In this document: piece after piece, positions 9,978 through 18,619 of the stretch
Numbering within the stretch: the first letter of the stretch is position 1
Layout of the letters: the number at the start of each line of letters is the position of its first letter
NCBI RefSeq assembly: GCF_003858635.1
Contig: NZ_RQJO01000015.1
Coordinates: 682,001 to 746,000, forward strand
Source: Larkinella rosea
GTDB taxonomy: Bacteria > Bacteroidota > Bacteroidia > Cytophagales > Spirosomataceae
Length of the DNA: 64,000 bases
Reading direction: 5' to 3'
Position numbers and translations under genes: made by a program
The notes under the pieces: generated by a model
What the model was told of the DNA's origin: nothing
The model's database searches: none
The model's input: the letters and a program-made list of their open reading frames with translations, nothing else

Positions 9978-12900
9978 ATGAATGTTTTGATAGAAACCAT
10001 TATCTCGACAGATCCCGCCAGACGCAACCGTTCGTTCTACGAGATAAGTCAGCGACTTTCGGCGAAAGAGTTGCTGGGAATGCTGCGCGAACTGGACGAG
10101 TTTCGGAAGTCGACGCCCAATTTATACGATAAAGTCAGAGCCATTCTTTTCCTGTATGCGGGTTTCCGGTTTTTCCTGATGGAGTCGGCGGAAACGCCCC
10201 GGACCGGGAAAATACCGTATGCCGGTTTTGAAGATTTGCTGGCCCGCCGTTTCGAACACGCCATCGCCACGTTTTTGCACGAACTGGAGAAACACGGCCC
10301 GGATGCGGCCCTGTTCAGTGCGCTGGCCGAAAGTTACCACCATCTCTCGTTTCAGATTCTGGCCGATCAGGTGCGGAAAAGTGTGCGGTCGAGCAAAGGA
10401 AATCAGTGGATGTTTCGGGTAGGGCACCGCGAAGAACACCCGATCCGGATTCATCCGGCCTTGCTGAAACGACCGGAAAATTCGCTCTTTTATCCAATTC
10501 TGCACGAACAGACGTCGGTGCGGATGGACTTGACCCACAGTGGCTGGTCGGATATTTTCTTCCTCGGAATGGATTATCCCGAAGGGGCGCGCGTGGTCAA
10601 TATTTCCATCGATCTGGGCGTTTTTGGGCGCGATGCCGACATTCGGCCGCCGTTGAACTGCTACGTCCGCGTCATTCCCGACCCGGTTTTGCGCCTGACC
10701 AGCATCGACCTGAACACCACGAAAGACATTGATGATTTAGCCGATTTGTTCAATTTCGGAAATGATTATCTGAGTCTGGTCAAAGCGGGTGTGATTGCCT
10801 CGGGACTCATTCCGCCCTCGTTCGAAAACACGAACCAGTCCTTGCCGGATATTCTGTCGCGGATTGTCGCGCCGGGCATGGGCATTGAACTGGTGACCAA
10901 AGTCAACGACATTCCGAAAGGCTCCCGGTTTGCGGTTTCGACCAACCTACTGGGTTCGATTATCAGCTTGCTCATGCGGGCGACCAGTCAGACGCAAAAG
11001 CTGGAAGGCGGTTTACAGGAAAGCGAACGGCGGCTGGTGGCTTCGCGGGCCATTCTCGGCGAGTGGATCGGCGGTTCGGGCGGTGGCTGGCAGGATTCGG
11101 GTGGCGTCTGGCCCGGGATCAAAGCCATTCAGGGCACGTTTGCGCAGGAAGGCGATCCCGAATCCGGCATCAGTCGCGGAACGTTACTGCCGCGTCACCG
11201 GGTGTTACAGGGCGAGGACATTCATCCGGAAATGGGCGAAAAAATCATGAATTCGCTGGTGTTGATGCACGGTGGCATGGCGTCTAACGTCGGCCCGATC
11301 CTGGAAATGGTCACCGAGAAATACCTGCTCCGGGGCGATAAAGAGTGGATTGCCCGGCAGCAAACCAATCAGGTTTTTGACAATATTCTGGCGGCCATCC
11401 AGGAAGGCGATATTCAGAAATTGGGAGCCAACACGGCCCGAAATTGGGAAGGCCCCATTAAAACGATCATCCCGTGGGCGTCCACGTACTTTACCGAACA
11501 AATCATTTCGAAGGCAAAAACTGCCTTTGGCGACGATTACTACGGTTTTCTGATGCTGGGCGGGATGTCTGGGGGCGGAATGGGCATGTTTGTCAACCCG
11601 GCGGGTTATGAGGAGTATAAAATGAAGGTGCTGGACATTCTGCGGAAAACCAAGGCGGAACTGTCGGCGTCGTTACCGTTTGCGATGGAACCGGTCGTTT
11701 ATAACTGGAGCATCAATTACAAAGGTACCTGGGCCAATCTGAAAAAAGGCACCGATGCGCTGATGCCGGAACAATATTACGGGATTCACGTGTCGGAACT
11801 GGTTCGCAAAGATCCGGCTTCGATTTCGTACATCCGGCGCGCTGAAATCGATTTGTTTACGACCTACTGCGAGAAAAATAACCTGGCATATCCGCTCCTG
11901 CGAACGATCATCAGCAACCTGTTCAAAGTCTCGGATCCAGCTTCGCAAAGCAACCGCAGCGTTGAAAATGAAAAAGCGGATCGGATCAAGAAAGAGAACG
12001 GGTTCGATTACATCCAGCACGAAGAAATTCGGGAAGATTTGCAGAAAGGACGTATTGGGCTGTCGCGCAACCGCTTACCGGCCGAAACCAGCATCGAAGA
12101 TGTGCAGCCGGGCGATCTAGTTCAGTTTGATGAAATAACAACGGCTGCAAAAACCGGTGAAGCGGCCATTCGGGCCGGAAAAGTGGCGGTTTTGAGTCTG
12201 GCAGCCGGCGTTGGGAGTCGCTGGACCAAAGGCGCGGGCGTGATCAAAGCCCTGAACCCGTTTGTGGAAATTGACGGCAAACACCGCAGTTTTCTGGAAA
12301 TCCACCTGGCGAAAACCCGGAAAGTGTCGGAAACGTACGGCGGGATGATTCCGCATCTGGTCGCAACCAGTTATTTGACGCACGAACCGATCCGGCGGAC
12401 GCTGGAAGAAACCGGTAATTTTGGGTATTCGGGCGCGACGTATCTTTCGCCGGGCCGTTCGATTGGGCAGCGGTATGTGCCGATGGAACGCGATCTGCGG
12501 TTTATGTGGGAAGAAATGCCGCAGGAAACGCTCGATGAAAACAAGCAAAAAGTGCGCGACGCCGTTCGCCAGACGATGATTGGCTGGGCGAAGTCGAAAG
12601 GCGAAGGGTCGGACTACGTCGATAACATTGCTGCTCAGCGGTTTTCGCCGTTGGGCCACTGGTATGAAGTTTCCAATCTGCTCCGTAACGGTGTTCTGGC
12701 GCAATTGCTGGCCGATCAGCCGCAGGTCGAGACGATTGTGTTGCACAATATCGATACCCTCGGCATGGACGTAGACCCGGCGGTTTTGGGGCATCACCTG
12801 GAATCGGGTAACATGCTGACGTTTGAGGTGGTGCCTCGTCGAATCGAAGATCGGGGGGGCGGGTTGACGCGCGTGAACGGTCACCTTCGGATGCTGGAAG

Positions 12901-13313
12901 GACTCGCGCAACCGCGTGAAGAGGACGAACTGAACCTGAGTTATTACAGCTCCAACACGACCTGGATTCAGATCGATCCGCTGCTGGCGTTGTTCGGCCT
13001 GACGCGGCAGGATTTGCAGGACGGCGACGAAGCCCGACTGGCAAAAGCCGTCCGGAGCGTGGCTCACCGCATTCCGACCTATGTGACGATCAAAGACGTA
13101 AAATACCGCTGGGGACACGGTCAGGAAGATATTTATCCGGTGGCACAGATTGAAAAACTCTGGAGCGACATGTCGGCGCTGACGGACGTTCAATGCGGTT
13201 ATGTTGCGGTTTCGCGGATGCGCGGGCAGCAACTCAAAGATCCGGCTCAACTCGATGCCTGGGTCACCGACGGTAGTAAAGATTACATTGCCGGTTTGGG
13301 GACGTTTGAGTAG
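9978..13313 (+). CDS. Fusion of fucokinase-like GHMP domain and UDPGP-type pyrophosphorylase
   Basis: A 1111-residue bifunctional-looking protein. Residues about 1-140 are a helical region of unknown kind. Residues about 150-560 match L-fucokinase-type GHMP kinases: RMDLTHSGWSD (182-192) fits the substrate motif RVDFSGGWSD, SGGGWQDSGGVWPGIK (367-382) the human FUK motif GGGWQDQVGG, and GGMSGGGMGMF (528-538) the third GHMP glycine motif. The ATP loop expected as GSGLGTSS is GSRFAVST (315-322), two glycines lost. Residues about 735-1060 are a UDPGP-family pyrophosphorylase: LAAGVGSRWTKG, Lys757, HNIDTLGMDVDP, DRGGGLTRVNGHLRMLE, SSNTTWIQID. Bacteroides FKP combines similar activities in the opposite order. 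Product could be a GDP- or UDP-sugar. Whether the kinase is active is doubtful. Confidence 0.8.
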   Translation: MNVLIETIISTDPARRNRSFYEISQRLSAKELLGMLRELDEFRKSTPNLYDKVRAILFLYAGFRFFLMESAETPRTGKIPYAGFEDLLARRFEHAIATFLHELEKHGPDAALFSALAESYHHLSFQILADQVRKSVRSSKGNQWMFRVGHREEHPIRIHPALLKRPENSLFYPILHEQTSVRMDLTHSGWSDIFFLGMDYPEGARVVNISIDLGVFGRDADIRPPLNCYVRVIPDPVLRLTSIDLNTTKDIDDLADLFNFGNDYLSLVKAGVIASGLIPPSFENTNQSLPDILSRIVAPGMGIELVTKVNDIPKGSRFAVSTNLLGSIISLLMRATSQTQKLEGGLQESERRLVASRAILGEWIGGSGGGWQDSGGVWPGIKAIQGTFAQEGDPESGISRGTLLPRHRVLQGEDIHPEMGEKIMNSLVLMHGGMASNVGPILEMVTEKYLLRGDKEWIARQQTNQVFDNILAAIQEGDIQKLGANTARNWEGPIKTIIPWASTYFTEQIISKAKTAFGDDYYGFLMLGGMSGGGMGMFVNPAGYEEYKMKVLDILRKTKAELSASLPFAMEPVVYNWSINYKGTWANLKKGTDALMPEQYYGIHVSELVRKDPASISYIRRAEIDLFTTYCEKNNLAYPLLRTIISNLFKVSDPASQSNRSVENEKADRIKKENGFDYIQHEEIREDLQKGRIGLSRNRLPAETSIEDVQPGDLVQFDEITTAAKTGEAAIRAGKVAVLSLAAGVGSRWTKGAGVIKALNPFVEIDGKHRSFLEIHLAKTRKVSETYGGMIPHLVATSYLTHEPIRRTLEETGNFGYSGATYLSPGRSIGQRYVPMERDLRFMWEEMPQETLDENKQKVRDAVRQTMIGWAKSKGEGSDYVDNIAAQRFSPLGHWYEVSNLLRNGVLAQLLADQPQVETIVLHNIDTLGMDVDPAVLGHHLESGNMLTFEVVPRRIEDRGGGLTRVNGHLRMLEGLAQPREEDELNLSYYSSNTTWIQIDPLLALFGLTRQDLQDGDEARLAKAVRSVAHRIPTYVTIKDVKYRWGHGQEDIYPVAQIEKLWSDMSALTDVQCGYVAVSRMRGQQLKDPAQLDAWVTDGSKDYIAGLGTFE

Positions 13314-13421
13314 ATGATTTTTGGTGGGAACACGGATTGAACAGATAGAGCGGATTTTCTCGGATAAAAATCAGTTCTGATCCGTTAGATTCGTTCAATC
13401 CGCGTTCCTATCGAAATCATC
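13314..13421. repeat. Inverted repeat family A, copy 1
   Basis: Arms of about 43 bases with mismatches, built around GGAACaCGGATTGAAC and its complement GTTCAATCCGcGTTCC; outer ends are GATGATTT and AAATCATC. The element begins on the base after the stop codon of the fusion gene. A second copy lies at 21045-21131. No transposase ORF is inside. Confidence 0.85.
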
Positions 13422-13471
13422 TTTAACTATAAAATAATGTCTTTTGCCGTTAATGTTGTTAATTTCGAAGC

Positions 13472-15007
13472 ATGAACAAGAAAGTCATTTTGATGATTCT
13501 GGACGGCTGGGGAATTGCCCGAAAGATCGATGTATCGGCCATTGATGCCGCTAATACGCCCTTTGTGGACTCGCTGTACACGAAGTATTCACACAGCCAG
13601 CTCGAAGCCTCGGGTCTGGCCGTTGGTTTACCGGCGGGTCAGATGGGTAATTCCGAAGTAGGACACATGAACCTCGGCGCGGGGCGAATTGTGTATCAGG
13701 ATTTAGTGAAAATCAACCTGGCGGTTGAGCAACACACGCTCGATACAGAACCGGTTTTGCTCGATGCGCTGAATTATGCTAAAACCAACGGCAAAAAAGT
13801 CCATTTTATAGGGCTGGTGTCCGATGGCGGGGTGCATTCCCACATCGAACACCTGAAAGGATTGTGCACGGTGGCGCACGAGCAGGGCCTGACGGATGTG
13901 TTCATCCACGCGTTTACCGACGGCCGCGATACCGACCCCAAAAGCGGCTACGGTTTTCTGGCCGATCTCGACAATCACCTGAAAGCCACCACGGGCCGGA
14001 TTGCTACCATCACCGGGCGGTATTACGCCATGGACCGCGACAACCGCTGGGAGCGCGTCAAACTGGCGTACGATGCCATGGTGAAAGGCGTTGGTCATGA
14101 CAAATGCGAAGTGGGCGGTGAGCTGTCGGCCGTTCATAAATCGTACGAAGAAGGCGTAACCGACGAGTTTATTAAACCCATTATTGTAACGAATCCCGAT
14201 GGCAGTCCGCTGGCAACGATTCAGGATGGCGACGTGGTGCTTTGTTTCAATTTCCGCACCGACCGGGGCCGGGAAATTACGCTGGCGCTCAGCCAACGCG
14301 ATTATCCGGAGCAGGACATGAAGAAATTGAACTTATATTACGTCACGTTAACCAATTACGACAACGAGTTTGTGGGCGTAAAAGTCATTTACGATAAGGA
14401 TAATCTGACGAGTACGCTTGGCGAAGTGGTTTCGAAAGCGGGTAAAAAACAGATTCGGATTGCCGAAACCGAAAAGTATCCGCACGTGACGTTCTTCTTT
14501 TCCGGCGGTCGCGAAGACGTGTTCGAGGGCGAAAGCCGCCTGCTGTGTCCGTCGCCCAAAGTGGCTACGTACGACCTGAAACCGGAAATGAGTGCGTTCG
14601 ACATCCGCGACGCCATTATCCCGGAACTGGAACGCGAACAGGTTGATTTCGTCTGTCTGAACTTTGCCAATACCGACATGGTGGGGCACACGGGCGTTTT
14701 TTCGGCAGTCGTGAAAGCCGCCGAAACCGTTGACCAATGCGCGCAGGCCGTCATTACCACGGCGCTGGCCCACGGTTATTCGACCATTGTGATTGCCGAT
14801 CACGGCAATGCCGACTACATGATCAACGAAGATGGTTCGCCCAATACCGCCCACACGACCAACCCGGTGCCGTGTATTCTGGTCGATGATAATTTCCATC
14901 CGAAGCTGAACAACGGCGTTCTGGCCGACATCGCCCCGACGATTCTGCAACTAATGGGCATCGAACAACCCGCCGTGATGACGGGCCACAGTTTGATTGC
15001 GGAATAG
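13472..15007 (+). CDS. gpmI: 2,3-bisphosphoglycerate-independent phosphoglycerate mutase
   Basis: Interconverts 3- and 2-phosphoglycerate using two Mn ions and a phosphoserine intermediate. At 511 residues it has the family length. Metal-binding MILDGWG (Asp11), catalytic Ser61 in MGNSEVGHMNLGAGR, the substrate-binding FTDGRDTDP segment and the metal ligands in NTDMVGHTG and ADHGNADYM are all present. The leader is AT-rich and short; TAATTTCG just before the start resembles a -7 element with one mismatch, but it is close to the ATG. Repeat A copy 1 separates it from the gene upstream. Confidence 0.97.
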   Translation: MNKKVILMILDGWGIARKIDVSAIDAANTPFVDSLYTKYSHSQLEASGLAVGLPAGQMGNSEVGHMNLGAGRIVYQDLVKINLAVEQHTLDTEPVLLDALNYAKTNGKKVHFIGLVSDGGVHSHIEHLKGLCTVAHEQGLTDVFIHAFTDGRDTDPKSGYGFLADLDNHLKATTGRIATITGRYYAMDRDNRWERVKLAYDAMVKGVGHDKCEVGGELSAVHKSYEEGVTDEFIKPIIVTNPDGSPLATIQDGDVVLCFNFRTDRGREITLALSQRDYPEQDMKKLNLYYVTLTNYDNEFVGVKVIYDKDNLTSTLGEVVSKAGKKQIRIAETEKYPHVTFFFSGGREDVFEGESRLLCPSPKVATYDLKPEMSAFDIRDAIIPELEREQVDFVCLNFANTDMVGHTGVFSAVVKAAETVDQCAQAVITTALAHGYSTIVIADHGNADYMINEDGSPNTAHTTNPVPCILVDDNFHPKLNNGVLADIAPTILQLMGIEQPAVMTGHSLIAE

Positions 15008-15016
15008 AGTAGAATA

Positions 15017-15105
15017 GAGTAAAGAGATGAGAAGTGAGACAAGAGAGTAGAGACTCCTGATTATTCCAACGGTCTTTATTCTCTTGTCTCACCTCTCTTG
15101 TCTTA
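15017..15105. repeat. Imperfect inverted repeat (type G) after gpmI
   Basis: The core arms GTGAGACAAGAG and CTCTTGTCTCAC are perfect; flanking purine-rich and pyrimidine-rich sequence extends them with mismatches to about 35 bases. It could fold into a long hairpin in the gpmI 3' UTR. Only one copy was found here. Confidence 0.65.
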
Positions 15106-15164
15106 AAAGACAAACTTTTCGACTCGGGTTGGTGTTCGCCAACTGGGTAACAAGCAGTGTACGC

Positions 15165-15198
15165 CCCCTGATTGGAAAGTCAGGGGTTATTTTTTATC
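15165..15198 (+). terminator. Terminator-like hairpin directly before a start codon
   Basis: CCCCTGA pairs with TCAGGGG around an 8-base loop and is followed by TTATTTTTTAT. The next gene starts at 15202. It either ends transcription from gpmI or acts as a 5' hairpin of the lipoprotein mRNA. Confidence 0.65.
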
Positions 15199-15201
15199 AG
15201 G

Positions 15202-15780
15202 ATGAAATTTAGTTACGAAATTGTCATTGTTCTGGGATTGGCGGCCTGTTCCAATCCAACCAAGGAAGCGCCCGCCGGGACGTATTACGATCTGAAGTCG
15301 TATATTGAACAGCAAATCAGTCAGTTGCAGAAACAACAGCCTACGGTTGTGAAACAGTCCGGTTTTGGTAATGACAAGGAGCAGCAAACGACGAAAACCA
15401 TCGACTGGAGTCGCGAGCTCGATTTGTTTCTCCAGGCGGATATCAACAAACAGGCCTATCAGTCCAGTTACCAGAAAAACCGCCCGGATTCGCTGACGTA
15501 TGAGTACAGCCTGAAACCGGGTGAAAACCTGCCGGTTAAGCAGTTGCGCGTCGAACTGGATTCGGCCACCCGCCAGCCCCGGCTGGTGAAAGCGACGTTA
15601 CGAACGAGGAATTCCCTCTACGAATCGGAGCGAAACGTCTGGCTGGAAAGCGACAAAGGAACCATCAAACACTATCACATCGAAGGATTTCAGCAACTGG
15701 CGTGGCTGGATGCCAAGCGGTTTTTGATTGATGGGGAAGTAACGCAGTTCAGTGAAAAAACGTTAATTTGGAAAAAATAA
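15202..15780 (+). CDS. Lipoprotein of unknown function
   Basis: A 192-residue protein with a signal peptide ending in the lipobox GLAAC, so it should be anchored to a membrane by a lipid on that Cys (residue about 16). The mature part starts with an amphipathic helix (YYDLKSYIEQQISQLQKQ) and continues with beta-rich sequence such as LRVELDSATRQPRLVKATLRT. No known domain is recognised. Ser after the Cys would fit outer-membrane sorting. The ATG at 15202 gives a proper signal peptide; an upstream start at 15172 would read through the terminator hairpin. The toxin-antitoxin pair follows after 13 bp. Confidence 0.75.
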   Translation: MKFSYEIVIVLGLAACSNPTKEAPAGTYYDLKSYIEQQISQLQKQQPTVVKQSGFGNDKEQQTTKTIDWSRELDLFLQADINKQAYQSSYQKNRPDSLTYEYSLKPGENLPVKQLRVELDSATRQPRLVKATLRTRNSLYESERNVWLESDKGTIKHYHIEGFQQLAWLDAKRFLIDGEVTQFSEKTLIWKK

Positions 15781-15793
15781 AAGTCGCATTTTT

Positions 15794-16030
15794 ATGCAAA
15801 TGACCTACAAAGTGACGGCGGATTCTTTGAATAGCGGTTTTCTGGAGGCTATTAAAGAACGATTTGGGAAAAAGGAAGTTGAAATAACCATAAAAGATGT
15901 GGAGAGTGATACGCCCGTCAGCCAGATGGAAGCTTTTCGCAAAATGGAGAAATTACGCAAAAAGCTAAAAAAAGTCAAAATAGATCCGAATCTGGATCTT
16001 TCTGCATTAGCTAACGAAGTAAACCTATAG
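15794..16030 (+). CDS. Putative antitoxin of a PIN-domain toxin
   Basis: A 78-residue protein with a beta-rich N-terminal half and a basic helical segment (RKMEKLRKKLKKVKIDPNL). The length, the DLSALANEVN-type tail and the position 6 bp upstream of a PIN gene are those of a type II antitoxin, which would bind the toxin through its C-terminus. No AbrB, RHH or Phd motif is clear, so the DNA-binding class is open. Codon use is more A/T-rich than that of neighbours, as is common for mobile toxin-antitoxin units. Confidence 0.65.
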   Translation: MQMTYKVTADSLNSGFLEAIKERFGKKEVEITIKDVESDTPVSQMEAFRKMEKLRKKLKKVKIDPNLDLSALANEVNL

Positions 16031-16036
16031 CTCAGA

Positions 16037-16441
16037 ATGATTTACTTCGATACTGATGTTTTGATAAATTATCTCATTGAGCAAGATTTTGCTAAAAATC
16101 AGAAAGCCATACAACTTTATCAGGAAGCTTCAAAAACTAGTCTATTCTTTTGTTCTCTGCTTTGCTTGCAGGAAACCGCTTTTGTACTGTCACGTCTGAA
16201 GGTATCAGCTAAAGATATTGAATCAATGATTGATGGATTGCTGACTTCCGAAACGATTAATTATAACGCGACAATCTACAAGAGAGGCATCGAACTGGCA
16301 AAGAAAGTTGGCTTTCAAAACATCAACGACTGCATCCATACGGCAATTGCTGAAATCTATTGCCAGGAATTGTACACATTCAACCAATCGGATTTCAGGA
16401 AAATCCAGAAATACACCAACGTTAAAATAACGGTATTTTAG
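16037..16441 (+). CDS. PIN-domain ribonuclease toxin (VapC-like)
   Basis: A 134-residue PIN nuclease. The acidic residues that hold Mg are present: Asp5 in IYFDTDVLINYL, Glu46 in CLQETAFVLSRL, Asp98 in NINDCIHTAIAE, and an Asn/Asp pair in TFNQSDF (116-119). VapC toxins cut tRNA or rRNA when freed from their antitoxin. It is the second gene of a two-gene unit with the small ORF upstream and ends 11 bp before the convergent TPM gene. The region is more A/T-rich than its surroundings, which suggests horizontal gain. Confidence 0.88.
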   Translation: MIYFDTDVLINYLIEQDFAKNQKAIQLYQEASKTSLFFCSLLCLQETAFVLSRLKVSAKDIESMIDGLLTSETINYNATIYKRGIELAKKVGFQNINDCIHTAIAEIYCQELYTFNQSDFRKIQKYTNVKITVF

Positions 16442-16452
16442 GAGTTAGAAAC

Positions 16453-17265
16453 CTAATAATCCCCACCAGCACCACCTCCGCCGAAGCTACCACCCCCAAA
16501 ACCGCCGAAGCTGCTGCCTCCGCCACCACCTCCTCCGCCCCAATTACCGGACGAGCTGCCCCAGCCGGAAAAAGTTGACGTCGGGAAGGGAACCGGAAAG
16601 AATCCGCCACCTCGGTTTCGGTTACTGCCGCCACCGCCCCGGTTCCGGCTGATCCAGATGATGACGATGATGATCACAAAAATGATGAGGAAAAAGATGA
16701 TTCCATCCCCGGCATCGCTATCGTCGGACGCGTCGGCTTTGTATTCACCACGAGCCCGCTGGATGATTTCGGTGGTTGCCTCGTCCAAACCGGCGTACCA
16801 CTCTTCCTTTTTGAAGTGCGGAGCGATGATCTGACTGACAATCCGCTTGGAAATGGCATCGGTAATGGCACCTTCGAGTCCGTAGCCTGTCGCAATAAAT
16901 ACTTTGCGGGTTGAAGGTACCCAGGTCAGCACCAGACCGTTATTTTGGCCTTTCTGCCCCACACCCCACTTTCGACCCACCTGAAAACTGAAATCACCGA
17001 TCGGGTAGGGCTCGGTCGATTTGACGATCAGAATGACGATCTGGGTGGAGGTCGAGTCGTTATAAACCCGTAATTTTTCCTCCAGTCTCGCCCGCTCATC
17101 CGGCTTCAGAATGCCGACGTAATCGTTCACCAGCCGTTGCGGATTGGGTTTGTCCGGAATGACATCATCCTGTCCGTACGTCTGAATAGCGAAAACCGCA
17201 AAAAGAAGAATCAACAGAATCCGAACCGGTAGGGCAATGCGATATGTGACGAAGGAAAGATTCAT
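16453..17265 (-). CDS. TPM-domain membrane protein with Gly-rich tail (YgcG-like)
   Basis: A 270-residue protein with signal peptide (cleavage near YGQ-D), a TPM domain (about 40-185; LVNDYVGILKPDERARLEEKL, STQIVILIV, GYGLEGAITDA), one membrane helix (IIFFLIIFVIIIVIIWI, about 190-208) and a Gly/Ser-rich tail ending GGGAGGDY. TPM proteins occur with LemA, as here, and are proposed to act in envelope maintenance or protein turnover; the biochemical role is not settled. It starts on the base after the stop of the second TPM gene, so lemA-TPM-TPM read as one operon. Confidence 0.9.
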   Translation of the reverse strand: MNLSFVTYRIALPVRILLILLFAVFAIQTYGQDDVIPDKPNPQRLVNDYVGILKPDERARLEEKLRVYNDSTSTQIVILIVKSTEPYPIGDFSFQVGRKWGVGQKGQNNGLVLTWVPSTRKVFIATGYGLEGAITDAISKRIVSQIIAPHFKKEEWYAGLDEATTEIIQRARGEYKADASDDSDAGDGIIFFLIIFVIIIVIIWISRNRGGGGSNRNRGGGFFPVPFPTSTFSGWGSSSGNWGGGGGGGGSSFGGFGGGSFGGGGAGGDY

Positions 17266-17700
17266 TTAGTGTGAAATTTCGTCGGAAAGCTCGTTGGTAT
17301 CATTCTCCAACCGAGGAAAATACTGCCGTAATTGCTGGCCTGCCCGCTCAATTCCCAGACAAAAACCGGTCGTAAACCGGCCATTGCGGAAATTGTCGCG
17401 CATGACTTCTTTGGTCGTTTCCCAAAAATCCTTGGGAACAACCCGATTGATGCCTTCATCGCCCAACACGGCAAACTTCCGATCGTCGGTAGCCAGGTAA
17501 AACAGCACGCCGTTTCGCTGAGCGGTTTGATCCATGTTCAGTTGCCGGAAAACCTGCACCGCCCGTTCGATGACGTCGGGAGTCGGGCAAAGCAGTTCGA
17601 GATGCACTCGGATTTCGCCCGAAGTTTCCAGTTCAGCCGACCGAATCGCCTGAATGATCTGCTGCTGCTCTTCGGCTGTGAAAAGATTGATGGCGGACAT
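17266..17700 (-). CDS. Cytoplasmic TPM-domain protein
   Basis: A 144-residue single-domain TPM protein without signal peptide or membrane segment. It shows the family pattern LFTAEEQQQIIQAIRSAE, TSGEIRVHLE, NGVLFYLATDDRKFAVLGD and FRNGRFTTGFCLGI. It sits between lemA and the larger TPM gene, an arrangement common in Bacteroidota. Function unknown; it probably works with LemA and its membrane-bound TPM neighbour. Confidence 0.9.
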   Translation of the reverse strand: MSAINLFTAEEQQQIIQAIRSAELETSGEIRVHLELLCPTPDVIERAVQVFRQLNMDQTAQRNGVLFYLATDDRKFAVLGDEGINRVVPKDFWETTKEVMRDNFRNGRFTTGFCLGIERAGQQLRQYFPRLENDTNELSDEISH

Positions 17701-17707
17701 AAAGGGA

Positions 17708-17783
17708 GTTAAGAATTAAGAGTTAAAAATTAAAAGTAGGCTGACGCATTAATACGTTTAATTTTTAACTCTTCACTTTTAAC
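17708..17783. repeat. AT-rich inverted repeat (type D) between lemA and the TPM gene
   Basis: The 16-base cores AGAGTTAAAAATTAAA and TTTAATTTTTAACTCT are perfect complements, and the arms extend to about 27 bases with mismatches. The right arm ends on the base next to the lemA stop codon. A half copy lies at 26572-26597. Confidence 0.8.
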
Positions 17784-18365
17784 TTAAAATTGGACGGTTG
17801 GGGCGTTTTGAGCGGCTTGCGAGGCTTCAAAGAACCCTTTGGGCGAGAAACCGAAAATACCCGCGAAAATGTTGGCCGGGAACGTGCGGACGGCGACGTT
17901 ATAGTCTTTTACAGCCGCGTTAAAATCGTTCCGTGAGACGCTGATGCGGTTTTCCGTTCCTTCCAGTTGCGACTGAAGTTCCGAGAAATTCTGGGTGGCT
18001 TTCAACTGTGGGTAGTTTTCGGATACGGCCAGCAGACGCGACAACGTTCCACTCAACTGATCCTGAGCGGCCTGGAATTTCTGCACGTTTTCGGGCGTTA
18101 ATTGATCCGCGTTTAACTGCACGCTGGTGGCTTTCGAACGGGCTTCCATCACCGCCGTTAACGTACTTTTTTCAAAATTGGCGGCTCCCTTGACGGTATT
18201 GACCAGGTTCGGCACCAGATCGGCCCGGCGTTGGTACTGAGTTTGGACCTGCGCCCATTTTTCGCCGACATTCGCGTCTTTGCCGACGATACCGTTATAT
18301 GTGCTGCATCCGAAGAAACCAAAAATCAGCGCAATGACAATGACAATAATAAGACCTTTTGACAT
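17784..18365 (-). CDS. lemA: LemA family protein
   Basis: A 193-residue membrane-anchored protein. An N-terminal helix (IIVIVIALIFGFFGCSTYNGIV) with a possible lipobox Cys at residue 20 precedes a helical bundle with the LemA hallmarks WAQVQTQYQRRADLVPNLVN and ENYPQLKATQNFSELQSQLEGTENRI. The end is typical, with FGFSPKGFFEAS. It is probably the first gene of a lemA-TPM-TPM operon. The function is not firmly known; the family is linked to envelope stress. Confidence 0.93.
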   Translation of the reverse strand: MSKGLIIVIVIALIFGFFGCSTYNGIVGKDANVGEKWAQVQTQYQRRADLVPNLVNTVKGAANFEKSTLTAVMEARSKATSVQLNADQLTPENVQKFQAAQDQLSGTLSRLLAVSENYPQLKATQNFSELQSQLEGTENRISVSRNDFNAAVKDYNVAVRTFPANIFAGIFGFSPKGFFEASQAAQNAPTVQF

Positions 18366-18619
18366 GGTTGTGTGTAGGTTAATTGGTTAGCAAAGGTCAT
18401 CAAAACCGGATCGGTATCGCGAAAATTTACAGGATCGGACGCTTTTGACCGAAATTCATTCGCCGGGGTTGATGATTGGAAACGGTACGGTTCTGTGAAA
18501 AGCGGTTTGGGTGAATAACTGATAACATCCACGAATTGATTGGTAAATTAGTAAAAATCTTGTTGTATCGCCGTTAGTTAGCGTTTTAACGCAAGTCATT
18601 GACTTTAATCCCCGGAACT

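Noticed and set aside
12117-13250. 377-residue open frame on the minus strand inside the fusion gene
   Set aside because: It lies entirely in the coding part of the fusion gene and is full of Arg/Pro/His as an antisense shadow; no motif.
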